From positions 1 through 33,442 of the forward strand of contig JAOPWM010000069.1 in assembly GCA_025965695.1 (NCBI GenBank): a DNA stretch of 33,442 bases, read 5' to 3'. Positions 21,054 through 29,340 of the stretch are shown here, one piece after another. The translations under genes were made by a program, and so were the position numbers. The stretch is from Blastococcus sp. (lineage in GTDB: Bacteria > Actinomycetota > Actinomycetes > Mycobacteriales > Geodermatophilaceae). Numbering within the stretch: the first letter of the stretch is position 1; every line of letters begins with the position of its first letter. Under the pieces are notes generated by a model. It did not search any database. It was given only the letters and a program-made list of their open reading frames with translations, and was not told the origin of the DNA.

Positions 21054-21865
21054 CCTCCTCGTCCGGCCCGCGCGACCGGACGGCAGAGCGCCGGGTGATC
21101 GACAAGGCGTCCCCGGTGCCCTACTACCGGCAGCTCAAGGAGATCCTCCGCGCCGACATCGAGCAGCGCGACCTCCGTCCCGGTGACCGGCTCCCGGGAG
21201 ATCACGAACTGTGCGAGCAGTACGGGGTCTCCCGCCCTGTCGTACGCCAAGCACTGTCGGAACTGCAGTACGAGGGCGTGCTGGACCGGGTCAAGGGCCG
21301 CGGCACCTTCGTGGCGCCGCAGCTGACGTCCCAGAGTCTGGTCCAGTCACTGACCGGTCTGTTCGACGATGTGGCGGCGATGGGCCGGACGCTCCGGAGC
21401 GAGGTCCGGACGCTGAAGGTGACCGCTGCCGACGCGGACGTCGCGGCCCGGCTGGAGGTCCCGCAGGGCACCGCCGTCGTCGCCCTCGCACGCCTGCGCT
21501 TCGTCGATGACGAGCCCTGGGTGTACACGGTCAGCCACGTCCCCGCCGCGCTGGCTCCTGATCTGGTGGATCAGGATCTCCGTGAACAGTCGCTGTACGG
21601 GCTCCTGGAACGCCGGTACGGGCTGCGACTGACCCGCAGCCGCAGAACGGTCGAAGCGCACAGCCCCAGTACCGCTCTGGCCCGTGACCTCGGAATTCCC
21701 CGGCATGGACCGGTGCTCAAGCTCACCAACGTCAGCTTCGGCGCCGACAACCGGCCCGTGGAGACCTTCGTGGCCTACCACCGCGGGGATCGCTCCCGGT
21801 TCGAGGTCGAGCTCGAGCGCGCCCCCGCGGGGCGGGCCGTGCCGCCGCTGGTGCGGGTGCTCTGA
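21050..21865 (+). CDS. GntR-family (HutC/UTRA) transcriptional regulator
   Basis: Ligand-responsive repressor of 271 residues. The winged helix-turn-helix lies at about 24-92 (YYRQLKEILR, LPGDHELCEQYGVSRPVVRQ, GRGTFV). A UTRA effector domain at about 110-260 follows, as in HutC/PhnF-type regulators that bind small phosphorylated or acidic metabolites. It is the last gene of the FGGY-to-aldolase operon, coupled by ATGA. Its likely targets are the TGTCA array in the divergent promoter at 15988-16028, giving autoregulation and control of both operons. Its stop lies nine bases from the stop of the converging lactonase. Confidence 0.9.
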   Translation: MTSSSGPRDRTAERRVIDKASPVPYYRQLKEILRADIEQRDLRPGDRLPGDHELCEQYGVSRPVVRQALSELQYEGVLDRVKGRGTFVAPQLTSQSLVQSLTGLFDDVAAMGRTLRSEVRTLKVTAADADVAARLEVPQGTAVVALARLRFVDDEPWVYTVSHVPAALAPDLVDQDLREQSLYGLLERRYGLRLTRSRRTVEAHSPSTALARDLGIPRHGPVLKLTNVSFGADNRPVETFVAYHRGDRSRFEVELERAPAGRAVPPLVRVL

Positions 21866-21874
21866 GCCGTCCCG

Positions 21875-22729
21875 TCAGCGCAGCCGGTAGACCCGGCGCG
21901 CCGTATCGCCCATGACCGACCGCTGCTCCGCCGGGGACAGCTCGCCGATCAGAGCAGCCAGCACCTCGTAGGTGGGGCGGTAGCCGCCCTCGGGCACGGT
22001 CATGGGCCAGTCGCTGCCGAACATGAGCCGCTCAGGGCCGAAGAGCTCCAGCGCCGCCTCCCAGACCGGCCGCAGGGCATCGACCGAGTACGTCACCCCA
22101 GCCCGCCGGAGTCCCGAGACCTTGGCGACGGCGACGGGGTTGCGGGCGACACGTGCCATCTGTGCGCGCCACTCCGCGAGCTCCGGCAGCCCCCGGGGCG
22201 GCTTCGCGAGATGGTCGATGACGATCACGAGGTCGGGGATGTCCTCGGCGAGCCGGCCGGCCTGCTCCAGGTGCCGCGGCCAGGCGTCCGGCACGTCCAG
22301 CGGCACCCCTTCCGCGGCCAGGTGCCGCAGGGAGGCACGCACCGACGGCAGGTCGAGGACGTCGGGCCGGCGATCGTCGTGTACCAGCTGCCGCACACCG
22401 CAGAACCGTGGATGCCGGCCGAACCGCTCCAGGGTGGCGGCCGCGGCGTCCGGCTCCTCGAGCGGCACCCACCCCACGACGCCGGCCACCCAGTCGTGGC
22501 GGTCGGCGATGTCCAGCATGTACTCCGTCTCGGCGACGGAGTCCTCGGCCTGTACGAGGATCGCGCCGCCCACCCCGCACGCCGCGAGCTCCTGCTGCGC
22601 CTGCTCCGGGGAGAAATTGGTGTACAGGGGTCCGTGCTGGGGGCCGAGCCACGAATAGGTGTTGACCGTCAGGTCCCACACGTGCAGGTGGGCGTCCAGC
22701 GGCGCCGGGTCAGGGGCCAGGCCGGTCAC
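21875..22729 (-). CDS. Amidohydrolase-2 family sugar lactonase, probable L-fuconolactonase
   Basis: Metal-dependent hydrolase of the TIM-barrel amidohydrolase-2 family (284 residues) that opens L-fucono-1,5/1,4-lactone to L-fuconate. DAHLHVWDL (12-20) carries His14 and His16 of the metal site. VIDHLAKP provides a further His, and FGSDWP near residue 240 supplies the catalytic Asp. Relatives in the same operon type include L-fuconolactonase and L-rhamnono-lactonase. The GTG start overlaps the AKR stop by four bases. It is the last gene of a five-gene minus-strand operon, and substrate choice follows from the L-fuconate dehydratase in it. Confidence 0.87.
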   Translation of the reverse strand: MTGLAPDPAPLDAHLHVWDLTVNTYSWLGPQHGPLYTNFSPEQAQQELAACGVGGAILVQAEDSVAETEYMLDIADRHDWVAGVVGWVPLEEPDAAAATLERFGRHPRFCGVRQLVHDDRRPDVLDLPSVRASLRHLAAEGVPLDVPDAWPRHLEQAGRLAEDIPDLVIVIDHLAKPPRGLPELAEWRAQMARVARNPVAVAKVSGLRRAGVTYSVDALRPVWEAALELFGPERLMFGSDWPMTVPEGGYRPTYEVLAALIGELSPAEQRSVMGDTARRVYRLR

Positions 22730-23694
22730 GGGAGCAGCCCCCGATCAGCCAGCACCTGCCACAGCTTCTCCGGGACCGGAGACCGCATGCGCTCGACGTT
22801 CTGCCGGATCTGCTCGGGGGTGTCGGCGCCGACGACCACCGAGACCACGGCCGGGTGCCGGGCGCTGAACTGGAGGGCCGCGGTGGGCAGGTCCACGCCG
22901 AGCTCGCGGCAGGTGCGGGCCAGGTCCTGCGCCCGCTGGAGCTTGTCCGGGGGGACCTCCCGGTACTCGTAGTGCGACGCCTCGCTGGGTTCGGGGGTCG
23001 CGAGCAGCCCGGAGTTGAAGACGGCCACGTTCACGATGCCGACGCCCCGGTCCTCGCACAGCGCCACGACGTCCTTCGCCGGGGCCTCGAGCAGGGTGTA
23101 GCGGCCGGGGAGCATCACGAGGTCGATGGCGCCGGTGCGGACGGCACGCTCGATGGCGCCGAGGTCGGCCGTTCCCACGCCGATGGCCCGCACGAGGCCC
23201 TCCGCACGCAGCCGCGCCAGCGCGGCGACACCGGAGTCGACGACCTCCGCGATGTCCTGGCCGCTCCGCTCGACGTCGTGGAGGTAGAGCACGTCGACGT
23301 GGGCGAGCCCCAGCCGGCCGAGGGAGTCCTCGAGGCTGCGGCGCACCCCCGCCTCGGAGAAGTCCCACACCCGGCGATGGTCGGCGGCCACCTCGAAGAT
23401 GTCGTCGTCCCTGCGCGTCGCGCCGTCCGGATCGGGGACGAGCAGCCGTCCGACCTTCGTCGAGACGACGAACTCCTCGCGGGGCCGCCGGCGGAGCATC
23501 TCGCCGAGCCGTCGCTCCGACAGGCCGAGCCCGTAGTGCGGCGCGGTGTCGTAGTAGCGGATCCCGCCGTCCCAGGCCGTGTCCAAGAGCTGTCGGGCGG
23601 ACTCGTCGTCGACGGCCCGGTAGAGATTGCCGACCGCGGCCGCCCCGTAGCCCAGGCGGCCGAAGGCGGGCCGGTCCGGCGCAGCCGTGTCCAT
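22726..23694 (-). CDS. Aldo/keto reductase, probable L-fucose 1-dehydrogenase
   Basis: NAD(P)-dependent aldo/keto reductase of 322 residues, of the D-threo-aldose/L-fucose 1-dehydrogenase group, oxidising the sugar at C1 to a lactone. The AKR tetrad is Asp49, Tyr54, Lys80 and His139 (YYDTAPHYG, VSTK, YLHD). ERRLGEML after the active-site Tyr is typical of the fucose-dehydrogenase subgroup. The ATG at 23694 shares one base with the dehydratase TGA (TGATG). It performs the first step of the pathway together with the lactonase encoded downstream. Confidence 0.9.
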   Translation of the reverse strand: MDTAAPDRPAFGRLGYGAAAVGNLYRAVDDESARQLLDTAWDGGIRYYDTAPHYGLGLSERRLGEMLRRRPREEFVVSTKVGRLLVPDPDGATRRDDDIFEVAADHRRVWDFSEAGVRRSLEDSLGRLGLAHVDVLYLHDVERSGQDIAEVVDSGVAALARLRAEGLVRAIGVGTADLGAIERAVRTGAIDLVMLPGRYTLLEAPAKDVVALCEDRGVGIVNVAVFNSGLLATPEPSEASHYEYREVPPDKLQRAQDLARTCRELGVDLPTAALQFSARHPAVVSVVVGADTPEQIRQNVERMRSPVPEKLWQVLADRGLLP

Positions 23695-24968
23695 CAGCCG
23701 GCGAAGAGGTGCTGCTCGATGGACGTGGCCAGCATCTCCATTCCGGCCCCGGGGGCACTCGGCGGCCAGTATCGGCCGTTCCGGACGTCGGTGGGGACGA
23801 CGAAGTGCTCGTGCAGGTGGTCGACGTACTCGAGGTAGCGGTCCTCGACCGACCCCGACACGGCGACGAAGTCGAACATCGCCAGGTGCTGCACCGCCTC
23901 GCACAGCCCCACGCCACCGGCGTGCGGGCAGACGCGGACGCCGAACCGGGCGGCCAGCAGAAGGTTCGCGACGTTCTCGTTGACCCCGGCGACCCGGGTG
24001 GCATCGATCTGCAGCACCTGTGCCCCGCCCGACTGGAGCAGCTGCTTGGCGATGACCCGGTTCGCCATGTGCTCGCCCGTCGCCACCGGCACCGGCGCGA
24101 CCGCCCGGGCGATCCGGGCGTGGCCCAGCACGTCGTCGGGGCTCGTGGGTTCCTCCAGCCACGCCAGGCCGAACGGGGCGAGCTTCCGGGTCCAGGCGAT
24201 CGCCTGGTCGACGTCCCACCGCTGGTTGGCGTCGACGGCGATCCGGATGTCCGGGCCGACGGCCTCCCGCGCCAGCCTCAGGCGCCGGACGTCATCATCG
24301 AGGTCGCTACCGACCTTGAGCTTGATCTGCTCGAAGCCCTCCTCGACCGCCTCCCGGGCCAGCCGCACGAGCTTCTCGTCGTCGTAACCCAGCCAGCCCG
24401 GCGTCGTCGTGTAGGCCGGGTAGCCGTTCTCCTCGAGCCGGCGCCGGCGTTCCTGCCGGCCGGGGACGGCGGCCTCCAGTATCTCGAGCGCCTGGTCCGG
24501 CGTCAGCGCGTCGGTGAGGTACCGGAAATCGACCAGGTCCACGAGCTCGCTCGGTGACATCTCGCTGAGCAGCAACCACAGCGGCTTCTTCGCGCGCTTG
24601 GCCCTGAGGTCCCAGAGCGCGTTGATGACCGCGCCGATGGCCATGTGGATGACGCCCTTCTCGGGCCCGAGCCACCGGAGCTGTGAATCGTGCACGAGCC
24701 GCCGCCACGTGTTGCCCATGTCGGCCAGCAGCGGCTCGGCCTCCTCCCCCTGCAACTGTTCGGCGACCGCGCGCACCGCGGCGAGCTGGACGTCGTTGCC
24801 GCGCCCGATCGTGAACACGAAGCCATGGCCGTCGTCACCCGCATCGGTCCCGAGCCGCAGGTATGCGGCCGAGTAGTCGGGGTCGGGGTTCATGGCGTCG
24901 GAGCCGTCGAGCGACGTGGAGGTGGGGAACCGGACGTCGAAGGTGGCGATGTCCTGGATGGAACTCAC
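23694..24968 (-). CDS. L-fuconate dehydratase (enolase superfamily)
   Basis: Mg-dependent enolase-superfamily enzyme that removes water from L-fuconate to give 2-keto-3-deoxy-L-fuconate. The protein has 424 residues. Metal ligands are Asp246 (VDANQRWD), Glu272 ([10 protein letters not shown]) and Glu299 (TGEH). Acid/base residues are Lys216/Lys218 (IKLKVG) and His349 ([11 protein letters not shown]). These are offset by exactly two from the residues I recall for the characterised Xanthomonas campestris FucD (218, 220, 248, 274, 301, 351), and the surrounding blocks match that enzyme closely. The GTG at 24968 has GGAAGGA upstream. It is third in the operon, 55 bases after the SDR gene, and is the gene that most firmly fixes the pathway as L-fucose. 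Confidence 0.95.
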   Translation of the reverse strand: MSSIQDIATFDVRFPTSTSLDGSDAMNPDPDYSAAYLRLGTDAGDDGHGFVFTIGRGNDVQLAAVRAVAEQLQGEEAEPLLADMGNTWRRLVHDSQLRWLGPEKGVIHMAIGAVINALWDLRAKRAKKPLWLLLSEMSPSELVDLVDFRYLTDALTPDQALEILEAAVPGRQERRRRLEENGYPAYTTTPGWLGYDDEKLVRLAREAVEEGFEQIKLKVGSDLDDDVRRLRLAREAVGPDIRIAVDANQRWDVDQAIAWTRKLAPFGLAWLEEPTSPDDVLGHARIARAVAPVPVATGEHMANRVIAKQLLQSGGAQVLQIDATRVAGVNENVANLLLAARFGVRVCPHAGGVGLCEAVQHLAMFDFVAVSGSVEDRYLEYVDHLHEHFVVPTDVRNGRYWPPSAPGAGMEMLATSIEQHLFAG

Positions 24969-25023
24969 GAGAGTCCTTCCTCGGTGTCGGGTGGAACGGT
25001 CGGCGTCGGCTCGGGCGCGGCCG

Positions 25024-25791
25024 TCAGGAGGGCAGCTGGAATCCGGCCATGCCGCCGTCGACCGACAGTGAGATACCAGTGACCGAGCCGCTGCGCGGCG
25101 AGGCGAGATACGCGATCGCCTGCGCGACCTCATCCGCCGTCACCAGGCGCCCGGTCGGCTGACGGGCCGACAGCCGCGCCAGCTCTCCCGCAGGGTCGTC
25201 GGTCCTGGCCAGCAGCCGCTGCACCCACGGCGTGTCGGCCGTGCCGGGACTCACGCAGTTGACCCGGATGCCCTCACCGACGTGGTCGGCGGCCATCGCC
25301 CGGGTCAGCGCGAGCACCGCGCCCTTGCTGGCGGAGTACGCCGCCCGTCGGGGCAGGCCGACCAGTGCCGCGATCGAGGCGGTGTTCACGATGGCGGCGG
25401 CCCGTGAACGGCGCAGGTGAGGAAGAGCCGCGGCGGACATGCGCGCGATGCCGACGACGTTGACGTCCAGCACCCGCAGCCACTCCTGGTCGTCGTTGTC
25501 CGCCACCGTGCCCTGGGCGCCGATGCCGGCGTTGTTGACGAGCACGTCGATCCCGCCCAGCTCGCGCGCAATGCGCTCGACGGTGCGGGTGACCCCGGGA
25601 CCGTCCGAGACGTCGCACTCGTAGGCGTGCAGCGGCTCCGGCACGCCGGTGGTGTTCAGGTCCGCGGCGGCGACGGTCGCTCCCCGCCGCGCCAGCTCGA
25701 GCGCCGTCGCCAGGCCGATCCCCGACGCCGCCCCCGTCACCACCGCGACGAGCCCCTCGAACTCGGGCCGCATGTCCATCGGGTCGCTCAT
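25024..25791 (-). CDS. Short-chain dehydrogenase, probable 2-keto-3-deoxy-L-fuconate 4-dehydrogenase
   Basis: Classical SDR of 255 residues. The NAD motif is TGAASGIG (19-26), with NNAG at 86-89, and the catalytic Ser139, Tyr152 and Lys156 (YSASK). The C-terminal SVDGG is usual. It oxidises 2-keto-3-deoxy-L-fuconate to the 2,4-diketo acid in the non-phosphorylating pathway. The ATG at 25791 overlaps the hydrolase TGA by four bases and has GGAGG upstream. Function is assigned from the operon; SDR sequence alone would not fix the substrate. Confidence 0.88.
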   Translation of the reverse strand: MSDPMDMRPEFEGLVAVVTGAASGIGLATALELARRGATVAAADLNTTGVPEPLHAYECDVSDGPGVTRTVERIARELGGIDVLVNNAGIGAQGTVADNDDQEWLRVLDVNVVGIARMSAAALPHLRRSRAAAIVNTASIAALVGLPRRAAYSASKGAVLALTRAMAADHVGEGIRVNCVSPGTADTPWVQRLLARTDDPAGELARLSARQPTGRLVTADEVAQAIAYLASPRSGSVTGISLSVDGGMAGFQLPS

Positions 25792-26636
25792 GCCTGCCCC
25801 ACCTCCTGACGCTGACGGCCCAGCCCGTCGATCTCCAGCTCGACCACGTCGCCGGCCCGGAGGTACGGCGTGCCCGGCAGCCCCAGGGCCACGCCCGCCG
25901 GCGTCCCGGTGTTCACCAGGTCGCCCGGGTTGAGCACCATGAACTGGCTCAGGTACCGGATGACCTCCAGGACCGGAAAGACCATGTCGGCCGTGGTGCC
26001 GTTCTGCCGCTCGGTCCCGTTCACCCAGAGACGGAGACCGAGCTGCTCGGGGTCGTCGATCTCGTCCGGCGTGACGAGATACGGACCGGCCGGGTTGAAC
26101 GTCTCGCAGCTCTTCCCCTTGTCCCACTGACCGCCGCGCTCCAACTGGAACTCGCGCTCGGAGACGTCGTGGGACACCAGGTAACCCGCGATGACATCGC
26201 GGGCGTCATCCGCGTCCGCCAGGTAGCGAGCCGGCGCCCCGATGACGACGCCGAGCTCGACCTCCCAGTCGGTCTTCGTGGAGCCCCGGGGAATGAGCAC
26301 GTCGTCACACGGCCCGATGACCGTGCTCGGATCCTTCATGAACACGACCGGCTCCTCCGGAACAGCTGCGCCGGTCTCCGCGGCGTGGTCCCGGTAGTTG
26401 AGCCCGATGCAGACCACCTTGCCGGGGCGCGCCACCGGCGCGCCGATCCGCACACCCTGGCGGGGCACCTCGGGCAGGCGGCCCGCGTCCATGGCGGCGC
26501 GCAGTCGCTCGATGCCTCCCTCGCCGAGGAAGCGTCCGTCGATGTCCTCGGTGACCGGCCGGGCGTCGAACCAGCGGCCATCCCGCTCGACGGCCGGGCG
26601 CTCAGCGCCGGGGTCTCCGATCCGCAACAGCCGCAT
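25788..26636 (-). CDS. FAH-family hydrolase, probable 2,4-diketo-3-deoxy-L-fuconate hydrolase
   Basis: Fumarylacetoacetate-hydrolase-fold C-C hydrolase (282 residues) that splits the 2,4-diketo acid into pyruvate and lactate. The metal-binding Glu125 and Glu127 (DWEVELG) and Asp157 (SHDVSE) are present, as are GLNYRDH (78-84) and NTGTPAGVALG. The ATG at 26636 has GGAGG 5 bases upstream. It is the first gene of the minus-strand fucose operon, with a LacI-type operator 22 bases upstream of its start. It completes the pathway begun by the AKR. Confidence 0.92.
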   Translation of the reverse strand: MRLLRIGDPGAERPAVERDGRWFDARPVTEDIDGRFLGEGGIERLRAAMDAGRLPEVPRQGVRIGAPVARPGKVVCIGLNYRDHAAETGAAVPEEPVVFMKDPSTVIGPCDDVLIPRGSTKTDWEVELGVVIGAPARYLADADDARDVIAGYLVSHDVSEREFQLERGGQWDKGKSCETFNPAGPYLVTPDEIDDPEQLGLRLWVNGTERQNGTTADMVFPVLEVIRYLSQFMVLNPGDLVNTGTPAGVALGLPGTPYLRAGDVVELEIDGLGRQRQEVGQA

Positions 26637-26657
26637 GCAGTCCTCCGTGACGTGAGC

Positions 26658-26671
26658 TGGAATCGATTTCA
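26658..26671. promoter_or_regulatory. LacI-family operator upstream of the L-fucose oxidation operon
   Basis: TGGAATCGATTTCA matches all ten fixed positions of TGnAAnCGnTTnCA. It lies between the divergent FAH-hydrolase and lacI genes, so it can control both the operon and lacI itself. Confidence 0.8.
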
Positions 26672-26769
26672 CCCTAGTGCTGTGGACTCGCCGCCACGTG
26701 GCGGGCTCTGCGGCCGTCCGGGCCCCCGCCTCGGTGGGTCTGCATCCACGGCGCCGATAGGTTTCGGGC

Positions 26770-27768
26770 ATGGCGACCATCTACGACGTTGCGGCGCTCG
26801 CAGGGGTCTCGCCAGCCACGGTGTCCAGGGTTCTCAACGGCCGGCCCGTCTCCCCCGCCAACGAACGTCTGGTCATCGACGCGGCCCAGACGCTGAACTA
26901 CACGCCCAACCGCGTGGCACGCACGCTGCGCCGTCAGCTCTCCGAGGTCGTGGCCCTGGTCATCCCGGACATCGAGAACCCCTTCTTCACGTCCCTCGCC
27001 CGAGGGGTGGCCGACACCGCCCAGCAGGCCGGGTACTCGGTTGTGCTGTGCAACACCGACGGAGACGTCGCCAAGGAGGAGTCCTTCCTCGACATCGCCC
27101 TGTCCGAGAACATGGCCGGGGTCGTGGTCGCCCCCGCGGCGTCGTCGAGCGTGGTACAGCCGCTGCTCGAGCGTGGTCGAGCGGTGGTCGCGGTGGACCG
27201 CCCCATCCCGGGCGCGGACATCGACTCGGTCGTCATCGACAACGTCGGAGCGGGCCGCCTGGCCACGCGCGCGCTCTGGGAGGCCGGGTTCCGGGACATC
27301 GCCTGCATCACCGGCCCCGCGGGCATCGTGACCGCGGTCGACCGCGGGCGCGGGTGGGAACAGCTTCTCGAGGAACTCTCCCCCGCTCCGCCGGGACCGC
27401 ACCGCCTCGTTCATGCCGACTTCCGCGTGGGCGGCGGCAGAGCGCGCATGACCGAGCTGCTGGAGCTCGAGAACCGACCCGATGCCGTCGTGGCGGGCAA
27501 CAACCTCGTCGGAGTGGGGGCACTGCAGGTCCTCAACGAGCGGGGCCTCACACCCGCGGAGTTCGGCATCGCGGTGATCGGCGACCTCCCGTTCTCGGCA
27601 CATCCGGAGGACGGGGTTCCCGTCGTCCACCTGCCCACCCGCACGATGGGGACGACGGCCGGCGCCCTGTTGCTCGAGCGCATCGACGGTCATCAGGGCC
27701 CGGGACGCCGGATCGTCATCCCGGGCGAGCTCCTCGCCGCCTCACCGGGTCGCGCGGCTGGCCGGTGA
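26770..27768 (+). CDS. LacI-family transcriptional regulator
   Basis: Repressor of 332 residues. The N-terminal helix-turn-helix and hinge helix (IYDVAALAGVSPATVSRVLNG, about 4-24; PNRVARTLR, about 47-55) are followed by a periplasmic-binding-protein-like effector domain. It is flanked by two near-identical LacI operators (26658 and 27787), and a third lies in fucU at 15140. It probably represses both flanking sugar operons and senses L-fucose or an early product (inference). The two operators outside the gene flank its own promoter and that of the kinase operon. The start is ATG 26770; no strong ribosome binding site precedes it. Confidence 0.93.
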   Translation: MATIYDVAALAGVSPATVSRVLNGRPVSPANERLVIDAAQTLNYTPNRVARTLRRQLSEVVALVIPDIENPFFTSLARGVADTAQQAGYSVVLCNTDGDVAKEESFLDIALSENMAGVVVAPAASSSVVQPLLERGRAVVAVDRPIPGADIDSVVIDNVGAGRLATRALWEAGFRDIACITGPAGIVTAVDRGRGWEQLLEELSPAPPGPHRLVHADFRVGGGRARMTELLELENRPDAVVAGNNLVGVGALQVLNERGLTPAEFGIAVIGDLPFSAHPEDGVPVVHLPTRTMGTTAGALLLERIDGHQGPGRRIVIPGELLAASPGRAAGR

Positions 27769-27786
27769 CGGCGCCCGCCTTGTCTC

Positions 27787-27800
27787 TGAAATCGATTTCT
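27787..27800. promoter_or_regulatory. LacI-family operator upstream of the kinase-isomerase-epimerase operon
   Basis: TGAAATCGATTTCT matches nine of the ten fixed positions of TGnAAnCGnTTnCA. It sits in the 63-base gap between lacI and the FGGY kinase gene, 31 bases before the kinase start, where bound repressor would block transcription of the operon. Confidence 0.8.
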
Positions 27801-27831
27801 GACAGGCTGCCCGGGCGATGAGAGGACAGCG

Positions 27832-29340
27832 TTGAGGCTCAGGGCGACGCTCGGCGTGGACGTCGGCACATCGAGCACGAAGGGTGTGCTGGTCGACGGC
27901 TCCGGCACCGTGATCCGCTCGGCGACCCGGGAGCATGCCGTCGACCGGCCCCATCCGGGGTGGGTGGAGATGGACGCCCGGGTCTGGTGGCAGGAGTTCG
28001 GCTCGATCAGCCAGGAGCTACTGGCCGCCGGGGATGTCGAGGTCACCGCGGTCGGCGTCTCCGGAATGGGGCCGTGCGTCCTGCTCACCGACGGCGACGG
28101 CGCTCCACTGCGGTCGGCCATCCTCTACGGCGTCGACACCCGCGCCACCCGCCAGATCGACACGCTCACCCAGGAACTGGGTGAGCAGGCGATCCTGGAG
28201 CGCTGCGGCTCGGCACTGACGACGCAGGCGGTGGGGCCCAAACTGCGCTGGGTCGCCGAGAACGAACCCGACCTGTTCGCCCGGGCGAAACGGTTGTTCA
28301 TGCCCGCCTCGTGGCTCGGCTACCAGCTCACCGGGCGCTACGGCCTGGACTTCCACAGCGCCAGCCAGTGCACCCCGTTGTTCGACACCGAGGCACTCGA
28401 CTGGCACCGCCCGTGGGCTGACGGGATCGCGGGGGGCATCGAGCTGCCGCCGCTCGCCTGGGCCGGCGACGTCATCGGGGGCGTCACGTCCGCGGCGGCG
28501 GACCAGACGGGCATCCCGGCCGGGGTCCCGGTGATCACCGGCACGATCGACGCCTGGTCGGAGGCCGTCAGCGTCGGCGCCCACCACACCGGCGACCTGA
28601 TGCTGATGTACGGCACGACGATGTTCCTCGTCCACACCGTCGCCGAGCGGCTGACCACGCCGTCGATGTGGGGAACGGTGGGCGCGCTCCCCCACACCAG
28701 GAACCTCGCCGGCGGGATGGCCACCTCCGGCGCCATCACGGGCTGGCTCCGGGAGATCTTCGGCTCACCGGACTACCCCCAGCTGCTGGCGGAGGCCGAG
28801 GCGTCAGGACCCGGGGCGCGCGGTCTGCTGATGCTTCCCTATTTCGCCGGTGAGAGAACCCCGGTCATGGATCCGGATGCCCGCGGGATCGTCGCCGGGC
28901 TCACGTTGCGCCATGGCCGGGGCGACCTCTACCGGGCGGCGCTCGAGGCCACAGGCCTCGCGGTGCGCCACAACATCGAGGTCATGGAGACGACGGGGGC
29001 CGGCATCGAGCGCGTGGTCGCGGTCGGCGGCGGCACCCGGGGCGACCTGTGGACGCAGATCGTCTCCGACATCACCGGGCTGTCCCAGGTGATCCCGTCC
29101 AAGACCATCGGTGCCAGCTTCGGCGCCGCATTCCTGGCCGCTCAACTCGACGGCCCGCGCTCCATCGAGGAGTGGAACCCGACCGTCGGCATCCGCGCGC
29201 CCGATCCCGCGGTCCGGGCCGAGTACGACGAGCTCTACTCCCTGTACCGGGAGCTCTACACCGCCACGACCGCGACGGTGCACGCCCTCGCGGCACGTGA
29301 GACACGCCTGACCCGCACCACGAACGAGGAGCCCCGATGA
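27832..29340 (+). CDS. FGGY-family carbohydrate kinase, second copy
   Basis: Sugar kinase of 502 residues, FGGY fold, distinct from the one at 16079. GVDVGTSSTKGVL (8-20) contains the N-terminal Asp10. GTIDAWSEAVSVG contains the catalytic Asp240, and VAVGGGTRGDLWTQIVSDI is the C-terminal motif. The start is TTG 27832, with AGAGGA (27821-27826) five bases upstream; an ATG at 27818 is out of frame. ATGA overlap with the isomerase gene shows coupling. With an isomerase and a 3-epimerase it probably phosphorylates the ketose they produce (L-fuculose, D-ribulose or D-xylulose). Confidence 0.9.
   Translation: MRLRATLGVDVGTSSTKGVLVDGSGTVIRSATREHAVDRPHPGWVEMDARVWWQEFGSISQELLAAGDVEVTAVGVSGMGPCVLLTDGDGAPLRSAILYGVDTRATRQIDTLTQELGEQAILERCGSALTTQAVGPKLRWVAENEPDLFARAKRLFMPASWLGYQLTGRYGLDFHSASQCTPLFDTEALDWHRPWADGIAGGIELPPLAWAGDVIGGVTSAAADQTGIPAGVPVITGTIDAWSEAVSVGAHHTGDLMLMYGTTMFLVHTVAERLTTPSMWGTVGALPHTRNLAGGMATSGAITGWLREIFGSPDYPQLLAEAEASGPGARGLLMLPYFAGERTPVMDPDARGIVAGLTLRHGRGDLYRAALEATGLAVRHNIEVMETTGAGIERVVAVGGGTRGDLWTQIVSDITGLSQVIPSKTIGASFGAAFLAAQLDGPRSIEEWNPTVGIRAPDPAVRAEYDELYSLYRELYTATTATVHALAARETRLTRTTNEEPR

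Noticed and set aside
26169-27821. Plus-strand open frame of 550 codons overlapping lacI in another frame
   Set aside because: It overlaps both the FAH gene (antisense) and lacI and is Arg/Gly-rich; lacI has a full HTH and effector domain.
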